Source of the DNA: Acidocella sp. | Lineage (GTDB): Bacteria; Pseudomonadota; Alphaproteobacteria; Acetobacterales; Acetobacteraceae | Reading direction: 5' to 3' | Length of the DNA stretch: 5,621 nucleotides | NCBI GenBank assembly: GCA_028687415.1 | Contig: JAQUAC010000165.1 | Location: 1-5,621, forward strand | Shown: one piece after another, positions 1 through 4,887 of the stretch | Layout of the letters: each line of letters starts with the position of its first letter | Numbering within the stretch: the stretch's first letter is position 1 | Notes under the pieces: generated by a model | What the model saw: only the letters and a program-made list of their open reading frames with translations | The model's database searches: none | Told to the model about the DNA's origin: nothing | Made by a program: the position numbers and the translations under genes

Positions 1-462
1 GTGTACACATTGGATGTGGTGAAGGACACGGCGATGCTCAACGCCTTCTTCCGCCAGGCCATTAACTGCACCATCCTCGCTTTCGCGCTCAACACCGGGG
101 CCTACACCACGGAGATATTCGCCGGCGCCATTCGCGACACCGCCTTCGGCGAGGTCGAGGCCGGACGTGCGCTGGGGATGTCGCAGTTCACCCTGTACCG
201 CCGTATCATCATCCCCGGGGCGCTACGCCGGGCTCTGCCCGTGTACAGCAACGAGGTCATCCTGATGCTGCACGCCACCACGCTGGCCTTCACCGCCACA
301 GTGCCGGACATCCTGAAAGTCGCCAACGACGCCAATTCCGCCACCTACGATTCGTTCGACGCCTTCGGCTTGGCGGCGCTCATTTATCTCTGCATCTCGT
401 TCACGCTCATTTTTGGCTTCCGCCGGGCGGAGCGGCATTTTCTGGCGTATTTACACCCCTGA
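1..462 (+). CDS. hisM: HisM-type polar amino-acid ABC transporter permease (3' part, start outside window)
   Basis: Inner-membrane permease subunit of a histidine / lysine-arginine-ornithine type ABC importer; in the known system it pairs with HisQ and the ATPase HisP. The 153 visible codons match the C-terminal two thirds of enterobacterial HisM as I remember it: YTLDVVK near the beginning, NAFFRQAINCT, AYTTEIFAGAIR, then YSNEVILML, LAFTATVPDILK and a final RRAERHFL. The permease EAA loop that docks on the ATPase is present as EAGRALG (visible residues 53-59) followed by IIIP (69-72). At least two hydrophobic membrane segments surround it. HisM is usually about 235 residues, so roughly 80 N-terminal residues lie left of the window. 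The GTG at position 1 aligns with an internal residue and is not a start. The gene ends at TGA 460-462. The substrate (His, Arg, Lys or other polar amino acid) cannot be fixed from the permease alone. Confidence 0.9.
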   Translation: MYTLDVVKDTAMLNAFFRQAINCTILAFALNTGAYTTEIFAGAIRDTAFGEVEAGRALGMSQFTLYRRIIIPGALRRALPVYSNEVILMLHATTLAFTATVPDILKVANDANSATYDSFDAFGLAALIYLCISFTLIFGFRRAERHFLAYLHP

Positions 463-498
463 TGTGGTGAAGGCATCCAGCCGGCACGCATTATGTAC

Positions 499-520
499 AT
501 TACGATAAAATAATTGTAAT
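499..520. repeat. AT-rich imperfect palindrome, possible operator
   Basis: ATTACGAT (499-506) and ATTGTAAT (513-520) are 8-base inverted arms with one mismatch around a 6-base AT-only centre. It stands out against the GC-rich surroundings and lies 37 bases after the hisM stop and about 285 bases before fixL. The shape suits a dimeric repressor or activator site, but I cannot name the regulator. A Fur/Irr-like site is only a loose resemblance. Confidence 0.35.
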
Positions 521-697
521 TTTAACTGCCTTTTTTGGTCAGTCCCCCGCATCCTAGGCTTCTCCGGCGGCTCCATGCGTGCCCAGGCCGAAACCGCATG
601 CGCGACCGCAGCCATTGGCAGGATTGAGGACGCGGTCGGGCGGCGCGGCACGCTCATCTCATCGCAGGTGGGGAATATCAGATTTCACGCCGAGGTA

Positions 698-720
698 GTA
701 CCGGTTTAATGAAGCGGTAC
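698..720. repeat. Short perfect inverted repeat upstream of fixL
   Basis: GTACCG (698-703) and CGGTAC (715-720) form perfect 6-base arms around an 11-base spacer. It could be a small hairpin or a protein site about 85 bases upstream of the fixL start. Arms this short also arise by chance. Confidence 0.25.
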
Positions 721-804
721 CCACATAATGCAAACGGTTGTGTTTTCAGGTGTTCGAGGTAGGATGCCAGGGCTATATCGCACAATCCGCACGGGGCAAT
801 GTAA

Positions 805-1998
805 GTGAACAGTGCCGGAAAGGCAGCAGATACGATCGCGCCAATTGGCGCGTCCGGTAGTGTTGAAGCCGCGTTGCGCGAGCGTGAGGCGTATCTGCAG
901 TCCATCCTCGATACCATGCCGGATGGGATGGTTGTTATCGATGCTGTCGGGGTCATCGAGTCCTTTAGCGCCGCCGCCGAGCGTCTGTTTGGCTACAGCG
1001 CGGGTGAGGTTCTGGGGCGCAATGTCAGCCTGCTGATGCCCTCGCCCTATCGCGAGCAGCACGATTCCTATCTCTCCCGCTACCTCACCACCGGCGAGAA
1101 GCGCATCATCGGCTCCAGCCGAGTCGTCATCGGCCTGCGCAAGGATGGCTCGACCTTCCCCATGGAGCTGTCTATCGGTGCGGCGGTAACGCAGAGTCGC
1201 AGCACTTTCATAGGCTTCGTGCGAGACCTGACCGAGCGGCAGGAGACGCAGCAGCGCCTGCACGAGTTGCAGGCCGAACTCGCGCATATGTCGCGTTTCA
1301 CCGCCATGGGAGAGATGGCATCCACCCTGGCGCATGAGCTGAACCAGCCGCTCACCGCCGTCGCCACCTATCTGAACGGCTGCCGCCGCCTGTTGGAGCG
1401 CGGCGGCGCGGTGGATTCGTCTGTGCTGCTCGATGGCATAGAGCGTGCCGTCGAGCAGGCCCTGCGGGCCGGGCAGATCATCCGCCGCCTGCGAGAATTC
1501 GTCTCGCGCGGAGAGACTGAGCGCCGCACGGAGCACCTGCCCAAGCTGATCGAGGAGGCGAGCGCCCTCGCACTGGTTGGCGCGCGGGAGAGCGGGGTGC
1601 GCGTCAGTTTCGCTTTCCAGCCGGATTCTGCGTTTGCCGTGGCGGATAAGGTGCAGGTGCAGCAGGTGCTGCTCAACCTCATCCGCAACGCCATGGAGGC
1701 GATGCAGGCCACGACGCGGCGGGACATGATTATCAGCACCGCCCCCTTTAACGACAGCCTGGTGCGCATTAGCGTTACCGACACCGGGAGTGGCATCGTG
1801 CCGGAGATATTGGCGCAATTGTTCCGGCCCTTCGTCACCACTAAATCGCACGGCATGGGCGTCGGGCTCTCGGTCTCGCGCACCATCATTGAGGCCCATG
1901 GCGGCCGGCTATGGGCCGAGCCCAACCCTGGTGGCGGCACCATCTTTGCCTTCACGCTGCCCAGCGTACCTGCGGAGGAAGCTCCGGATGCCGACTGA
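805..1998 (+). CDS. fixL: Oxygen-sensing heme-PAS histidine kinase FixL
   Basis: Cytoplasmic sensor kinase of the FixLJ two-component system. In characterised FixL, O2 bound to a PAS heme shuts off the kinase; without O2 it phosphorylates FixJ. Residues about 25-145 form a PAS domain plus PAC tail. The proximal heme ligand His is present (H86 in EQHDSYLSRY), as is the distal O2-contacting Arg 20 residues later (R106), the same spacing as H200/R220 of Bradyrhizobium FixL; R92 matches the propionate-contacting Arg206. The kinase part has the H-box AHELNQP (phospho-His H177), N-box NLIRNAMEAM (291-300), DTGSG (326-330) and GMGVGLS (350-356). There is no transmembrane segment and no extra N-terminal PAS, so at 397 residues it is shorter than the 505-residue Bradyrhizobium protein. 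The GTG at 805 directly follows an in-frame TAA, so it is the most upstream start possible; ACGGGG (791-796) is a weak ribosome site. TTG 874 is the alternative. The gene overlaps fixJ by 11 bases. One oddity is Ser104-Ser105 before the distal Arg, where Ile-Gly is usual. Confidence 0.93.
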   Translation: MNSAGKAADTIAPIGASGSVEAALREREAYLQSILDTMPDGMVVIDAVGVIESFSAAAERLFGYSAGEVLGRNVSLLMPSPYREQHDSYLSRYLTTGEKRIIGSSRVVIGLRKDGSTFPMELSIGAAVTQSRSTFIGFVRDLTERQETQQRLHELQAELAHMSRFTAMGEMASTLAHELNQPLTAVATYLNGCRRLLERGGAVDSSVLLDGIERAVEQALRAGQIIRRLREFVSRGETERRTEHLPKLIEEASALALVGARESGVRVSFAFQPDSAFAVADKVQVQQVLLNLIRNAMEAMQATTRRDMIISTAPFNDSLVRISVTDTGSGIVPEILAQLFRPFVTTKSHGMGVGLSVSRTIIEAHGGRLWAEPNPGGGTIFAFTLPSVPAEEAPDAD

Positions 1999-2605
1999 TC
2001 CGGTCGTGCATGTCGTCGATGATGACGACGCCGTGCGCCACTCCTTGGCCTTCCTGCTCATGAGTTCCGGCTTCGCCGTGCGCACGTATGCCTCGGCGAC
2101 GCTGTTTCTGGATGCCTTGGCGGCAGTGCAGCCCGGCTGCGTGGTCACGGATGTGCGCATGCCGGGCCTCTCGGGACTTGATTTGCAGCGCGAGCTGCTC
2201 AACCGCCGCATCGGCCTGCCCGTCATAGTCATGACCGGGCACGGGGACGTGCCGCTGGCCGTGGAGGCGATGAAGGCCGGCGCGGTCGATTTCATCGAGA
2301 AGCCGTTTTCGGACGCGAAGATGATCGCCGCCATCCAGACTGGGCTGGACCGTTACGCGCGGGATGCCCAGCGCACGGATGCGGCCAGCATGGTCGAAAC
2401 CAAGCTGAGCTGCCTCACCCCGCGCGAGCGCGAGGTGCTGGATGGCTTGGTCACGGGCCTGCCCAACAAGACCATCGCCTATGATCTGAATATCAGCCCG
2501 CGCACGGTCGAGGTGCACCGCGCCAACCTCATGACCAAGATGGGGGCCGCCAATTTGCCCGAGCTGGTGCGCATGGTGCTGCTCTCCCGCACCTCCAATA
2601 TATAA
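1988..2605 (+). CDS. fixJ: Response regulator FixJ (receiver plus LuxR-type HTH)
   Basis: Transcription factor phosphorylated by FixL; in known systems FixJ-P activates fixK. The 205-residue length is the normal FixJ size. The N-terminal receiver has the acidic cluster DDDD (11-14), phosphoacceptor D55 in TDVRMPG, T83 in MTGHGD and K105 in EKPF, so all catalytic positions are intact. The C-terminal output domain begins at LTPREREVL (143-151), with the helix-turn-helix in NKTIAYDLNISPRTVEVH (160-177), typical of the LuxR/FixJ family. The ATG at 1988 is chosen because the receiver begins immediately after it and GGAGG at 1974-1978 sits 9 bases upstream. It overlaps the end of fixL by 11 bases, so the two are almost certainly co-transcribed and translationally coupled. 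The open frame extends further upstream, but only as out-of-frame fixL sequence. Confidence 0.95.
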   Translation: MPTDPVVHVVDDDDAVRHSLAFLLMSSGFAVRTYASATLFLDALAAVQPGCVVTDVRMPGLSGLDLQRELLNRRIGLPVIVMTGHGDVPLAVEAMKAGAVDFIEKPFSDAKMIAAIQTGLDRYARDAQRTDAASMVETKLSCLTPREREVLDGLVTGLPNKTIAYDLNISPRTVEVHRANLMTKMGAANLPELVRMVLLSRTSNI

Positions 2606-2608
2606 ATA

Positions 2609-2640
2609 CGCGCTGCCCACGCGCTTTTCGTCATCTTTTT
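2609..2640 (+). terminator. Weak possible terminator after fixJ
   Basis: Four bases after the fixJ stop, GCGC (2610-2613) can pair with GCGC (2621-2624) across a 7-base loop, followed by TTTT (2625-2628) and a second T5 run (2636-2640). The same stretch is also a 7-base direct repeat of ACGCGCT (2608-2614 and 2619-2625). The stem is too short for a confident call, so it may only attenuate read-through into the next gene. Confidence 0.2.
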
Positions 2641-2658
2641 GGAATGCCGCCACTTGGT

Positions 2659-2672
2659 TTGAGCTGAATCAA
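2659..2672 (+). promoter_or_regulatory. FixK/FNR-type binding site upstream of the receiver gene
   Basis: TTGAG-CTGA-ATCAA matches the Crp/Fnr-family FixK/FNR consensus TTGAT-N4-ATCAA at 9 of 10 defined positions, and the flanking T (2658) and A (2673) keep the symmetry. It lies in the fixJ-receiver gap, with its centre (2665.5) 89 bases before the receiver ATG. A weak -10-like TGTTAA at 2692-2697 would put the start of transcription near 2704-2707, placing the box at about -40, the usual class II activation position. I infer that FixK, encoded two genes on, activates the receiver gene from here. No FixJ-type site is obvious in this gap. Confidence 0.65.
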
Positions 2673-2740
2673 ATCGTGATGGATGAATGTCTGTTAACCG
2701 GGAGGAAGGAGCGTTTTTTTAAGGGCCTTTGCTGTGCCCC

Positions 2741-2745
2741 GGGAG
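2741..2745 (+). promoter_or_regulatory. Ribosome binding site deciding the receiver-gene start
   Basis: GGGAG lies 9 bases before ATG 2755, which favours that start over the in-frame GTG at 2734. A stronger purine run (GGAGGAAGGAG, 2701-2711) lies too far from either start to serve. Confidence 0.6.
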
Positions 2746-2754
2746 TTTTACGAA

Positions 2755-3156
2755 ATGGCCCAAGGGCCGCCTCTGGTCATGGTTGTCGATGACGATGCGG
2801 CGGTTCGGGATGCCCTGCAATTCGTGTTGCGGCTTGAAGGGGTTGATGTGCGCACGCATGCCGATGGCCCTGCTTTGCTGGCAAATCTGGACCTGCCAGG
2901 GGCGGTTTGCCTGATTCTGAAAGAAAACCTGCCCGTGATGGGGGGCTGCGAGGTCTTGAGGCATGTGCGGGCGCGAAATCTTTCTCCGTGGACGATTCTG
3001 CTGACCGGGGCAGTGACACCAGCTTTGCGGATGCGGGCAGAGGAGGCCGGGGTATGGCTGATTCTGGAGAAGCCGATCATGGACAACCGGCTGGTGGACG
3101 CGGTGCTTGGTGTGCTGCGCAAGGGCGAACCGCCGGAACTACGTAAAACCCACTAG
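2755..3156 (+). CDS. Single-domain response-regulator-like protein with the phosphoacceptor Asp replaced by Lys
   Basis: A 133-residue cytoplasmic receiver domain with no output domain, lying between fixJ and fixK. It starts with VMVVDDDAAVRDAL (8-21), keeps the acidic cluster D12-D14, the Thr of LLTG (T84) and the Lys of LEKPI (K106). The phosphorylation position is Lys: K56 in LILKENLPVMGG aligns with FixJ D55 in TDVRMPGLSG, both four residues before the conserved Pro. The codon is AAA, two or more base changes from Asp. It is therefore probably a pseudo-receiver that cannot be phosphorylated normally. From memory, Bradyrhizobium-type genomes also carry a lone receiver between fixJ and fixK2. 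ATG 2755 is preferred over GTG 2734 because of the GGGAG ribosome site; the longer form would have 140 residues. A FixK/FNR-type site upstream suggests FixK control. A role as a feedback modulator of FixL or FixJ is inference; it could also be a decaying paralogue. Confidence 0.85.
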   Translation: MAQGPPLVMVVDDDAAVRDALQFVLRLEGVDVRTHADGPALLANLDLPGAVCLILKENLPVMGGCEVLRHVRARNLSPWTILLTGAVTPALRMRAEEAGVWLILEKPIMDNRLVDAVLGVLRKGEPPELRKTH

Positions 3157-3234
3157 GGACAAACCGGATACCCAGCCTTGTCAGGTTTGGCTTAGATGCC
3201 GCCCATTCAGAAGTCGTGATGGGGAGCCGGATTG
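3157..3234 (+). promoter_or_regulatory. fixK upstream region
   Basis: This 78-base gap should carry the fixK promoter if fixK is FixJ-activated as in known systems. I see no clear sigma70 -35/-10 pair: TTGTCA (3178-3183) has no good partner 16-18 bases downstream. CAAACC (3160-3165) and GGTTTG (3184-3189) form a 6-base inverted repeat with an 18-base spacer. A FixJ-like octamer on the opposite strand (CTACGTAA, 3139-3146) lies just before the gap, in the end of the receiver gene. No terminator is visible after the receiver gene. Confidence 0.3.
3221..3226 (+). promoter_or_regulatory. Ribosome binding site deciding the fixK start
   Basis: GGGGAG ends 8 bases before ATG 3235. This spacing favours ATG 3235 over the adjacent in-frame TTG 3232. 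Confidence 0.6.
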
Positions 3235-3927
3235 ATGACAACAGCTTTTGCTTTGCGCCACGAAGACCGTTTTGCTCAGGTTCAGGCTGTCAACGCCTGG
3301 AAAATCCGGCCTACGGAGCTGCCGCCCGCGCGTGAGGCCTCGCCGGTGCAGCCGGTTTTGCATTTCGCGCAGGATACCGGCATTTTTGCCGAGGGCGATG
3401 AGGCGGTCAGCTTCTACAAGGTAGTAAGTGGCGTGGTCCGCAGCTGCAAATTCCAGAATGACGGGCGCCGGCATATCGACGCCTTTTACATGCCGGGTGA
3501 CGTCTTCGGCTTTGAGGTCGGCGCCGAGCACGAGCTGTCAGCCGAGGCGGTGACCGGCTGTGCGGTGGTGGCCTATCCCCGCCGGGCGCTGGAAGCCCGT
3601 GCCGGTGAGGACGGTGCCGCGGCGCTGCAACTGTATAATTTCGCCATGCGCTCCCTGGCGCGGGCGCGGGCGCATTCGCAACTACTTGGCCGGGCCAGCG
3701 CCGCGCACAAGCTGGCGGCATTTCTGCTGGAGCTTTCCGCGAGCAAGCCGACCGGGGCGATCGACCTGGTGATGACCCGTCAGGACATTGCGGATTATCT
3801 TGGGCTTACGATCGAGACCGTATCGCGCACGCTTTCCTTGCTGGAACGCGAGGGCGTAATCCGCCTCCCCGCCGCGCGGCGGATTCTGGTGACGGACAGG
3901 GCGCATTTGCAATCGCTTTGTGAATAA
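3235..3927 (+). CDS. fixK: Crp/Fnr-family transcriptional activator FixK
   Basis: DNA-binding regulator that, in FixLJ-K cascades, activates microaerobic genes such as high-affinity oxidases and denitrification or anaerobic functions through TTGAT-N4-ATCAA sites. The 230-residue protein has an N-terminal cyclic-nucleotide-like beta-roll (about 40-125, including GDEAVSFYKVVSGVVR and MPGDVFGFE), a dimerisation helix (about 126-170) and a C-terminal helix-turn-helix. In the recognition helix LTIETVSRTL (191-200), E194, S197 and R198 are the residues that read the TTGA half-site in the FNR/FixK group. There is no N-terminal cysteine cluster as in FNR (the only Cys are 71, 109 and 229), so it should not sense O2 through Fe-S. 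ATG 3235 follows a GGGGAG ribosome site. Its place after fixL, fixJ and a receiver gene supports FixK over a generic Crp-like protein. The residue before the HTH where Bradyrhizobium FixK2 has redox-sensitive Cys183 appears to be Thr181. Confidence 0.92.
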   Translation: MTTAFALRHEDRFAQVQAVNAWKIRPTELPPAREASPVQPVLHFAQDTGIFAEGDEAVSFYKVVSGVVRSCKFQNDGRRHIDAFYMPGDVFGFEVGAEHELSAEAVTGCAVVAYPRRALEARAGEDGAAALQLYNFAMRSLARARAHSQLLGRASAAHKLAAFLLELSASKPTGAIDLVMTRQDIADYLGLTIETVSRTLSLLEREGVIRLPAARRILVTDRAHLQSLCE

Positions 3928-3950
3928 CGGCTCCCCCCTGTGGACGTTTG

Positions 3951-3971
3951 AAATGATATAATATATCATTT
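3951..3971 (+). promoter_or_regulatory. Zur-type operator with embedded -10 element upstream of znuA
   Basis: AAATGATATA (3951-3960) and TATATCATTT (3962-3971) are perfect 10-base inverted arms around a single A (3961). Set against the enterobacterial Zur consensus half-sites GAAATGTTATA and TATAACATTTC, positions 3950-3972 match 19 of 22 defined bases. A perfect TATAAT hexamer at 3957-3962 lies inside the palindrome. Transcription would start near 3969, and a bound repressor would block RNA polymerase directly. No matching -35 hexamer is present. The site lies 24 bases after the fixK stop and 27 bases before the znuA ATG. I infer repression by Zur when zinc is plentiful; another Fur-family metal repressor is possible. 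Confidence 0.8.
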
Positions 3972-3984
3972 TAGCGTTCTGTGT

Positions 3985-3994
3985 GGGGAAGAGG
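3985..3994 (+). promoter_or_regulatory. Ribosome binding site deciding the znuA start
   Basis: The purine run GGGGAAGAGG lies just before ATG 3998, with GGGGA 8 bases from it. It overlaps the in-frame GTG at 3983, which makes that upstream start unlikely. Confidence 0.55.
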
Positions 3995-3997
3995 TAC

Positions 3998-4885
3998 ATG
4001 AGGTATAGGGTTTCTTGTGTTGTGGCTATGCTGGCATTGTGCGGCGGGGCGGTGCATGCACAGCCTGTGCTGCGTGCCGTGGGTATAGAGAGCCAGTATG
4101 CCGATGTGATGGCGCAGATCGGTGGCCAATATGTACAGGTCTCGGCTATAGAGACTGACCCGAACACCGATCCGCATGAATTCGAGATTAGCCCGAAAGT
4201 GGCGCGCTCCCTCGCCAAGGCGGATGTTGTGGTGGAAAACGGGCTGGGCTACGATGCCTGGGCCGACCCGATGCTGAAAACCAGCGGCGCCCAGATTATT
4301 AATGCCCAGCGCGTGCTGGCCCTGCCGGATGCCACGCCCAACCCGCATCTCTGGTACAGCCCCAAAACCATGGCCGCTCTGGCTCCGGTCATCGCGCAAG
4401 CCTTCGCCGCGCGGGATGCCGCGCACGCAGCATATTACCAGAAAAACGAGAAGACTTTCATCGCCTCGCTCAAGCCTTGGGCTGACGCCATCGCGGCGCT
4501 GAAGGCGAAGAGTGCCGGGACGCCAGTGGCCGTCACCGAGCCTGTGGGGGACTATTTATTGCAGGCGGCGGGGCTGCGCATCGCCACGCCGTTCACGCTG
4601 GAAGCCTCAATTATGAACGGCACGGACCCGGCGCCGCAGGACGTGACGGCGGAGGAGGATTTGCTGACCCAGCGCAAGGTGAAGCTCTTCGTGTATAACC
4701 AGCAGGTTACAGATCCGCTGACACAGACCTTCCTGGGGTTGGCGAAGCAGAATCATATCCCCATTGTGGGGGTGTATGAGACGATGCCGCAGGGCTTCAC
4801 CTATCAAGGCTGGATGCTGGCGGAGACTCAGGCGCTTGCCCGCGCGGCGCAGACAGGTCTGTCTACCGAGACGCTGGGGCACTGA
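3998..4885 (+). CDS. znuA: Periplasmic zinc/manganese-binding protein of an ABC importer (ZnuA-like)
   Basis: Cluster A-I metal-binding protein that captures Zn(II) or Mn(II) in the periplasm and delivers it to a ZnuB-type permease. The 295-residue precursor has a signal peptide (basic start MRYR, hydrophobic core, cleavage probably after AVHA at residue 21). C15 is preceded by Leu, so there is no lipobox. Metal-ligand candidates are H60 in DPHEFE, H117 in NPHLWYSP, E181 in TEPVGDYLL and E261 in VYETMP. The His-rich flexible loop typical of Zn-specific ZnuA is absent. The third ligand is Glu rather than His, as in Mn-binding PsaA-type proteins, so the sequence alone leaves the metal open. ATG 3998 is preferred over GTG 3983 because it gives a proper signal peptide and follows a purine-rich ribosome site. 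The Zur-like operator immediately upstream favours zinc. The ATPase gene follows after 2 bases, so the two form an operon. Confidence 0.9.
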   Translation: MRYRVSCVVAMLALCGGAVHAQPVLRAVGIESQYADVMAQIGGQYVQVSAIETDPNTDPHEFEISPKVARSLAKADVVVENGLGYDAWADPMLKTSGAQIINAQRVLALPDATPNPHLWYSPKTMAALAPVIAQAFAARDAAHAAYYQKNEKTFIASLKPWADAIAALKAKSAGTPVAVTEPVGDYLLQAAGLRIATPFTLEASIMNGTDPAPQDVTAEEDLLTQRKVKLFVYNQQVTDPLTQTFLGLAKQNHIPIVGVYETMPQGFTYQGWMLAETQALARAAQTGLSTETLGH

Positions 4886-4887
4886 AA

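Larger units (their letters stand above)
463..804. other. Intergenic region between hisM and fixL
   Basis: This 342-base stretch has no convincing gene. The first part (about 490-537) is strikingly AT-rich for this GC-rich window and holds the imperfect palindrome listed separately. A 44-codon open frame (ATG 575 to TAA 707-709) lacks a good ribosome site and resembles nothing I recognise. A short inverted repeat lies at 698-720. A TATATC hexamer at 774-779 could be a -10 element for fixL, but no good -35 sits 16-18 bases upstream. I see no strong rho-independent terminator after hisM: the T-run at 530-536 lies inside the loop of a weak ACTGCC/GGTCAGT hairpin rather than after a stem. I found no TTGAT-N4-ATCAA type site here. 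Confidence 0.6.

Noticed and set aside
530..541. T-run after hisM as a rho-independent terminator
   Set aside because: The T-run is in the loop of a weak hairpin rather than after a GC-rich stem.
706..1899. Long open frame (397 codons) on the minus strand opposite fixL
   Set aside because: It is antisense to a well-supported fixL with intact kinase motifs, its translation shows no domain pattern I recognise, and GC-rich genes often leave such open antisense frames.
1790..1987. Upstream extension of the fixJ frame into fixL
   Set aside because: It is out-of-frame fixL sequence; the receiver begins right after ATG 1988, which has a strong GGAGG site.
1952..2653. 233-codon minus-strand frame opposite fixJ
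   Set aside because: It is the antisense shadow of fixJ; His/Arg/Gly-rich translation with no recognisable motifs.
2701..2711. Strong Shine-Dalgarno-like run GGAGGAAGGAG before the receiver gene
   Set aside because: No start codon lies 5-10 bases downstream; a T7 run follows, and the receiver ATG is over 40 bases away with its own GGGAG site.
3983..3997. GTG 3983 as the znuA start
   Set aside because: It would add five residues before a good signal peptide and overlaps the purine run that serves ATG 3998.
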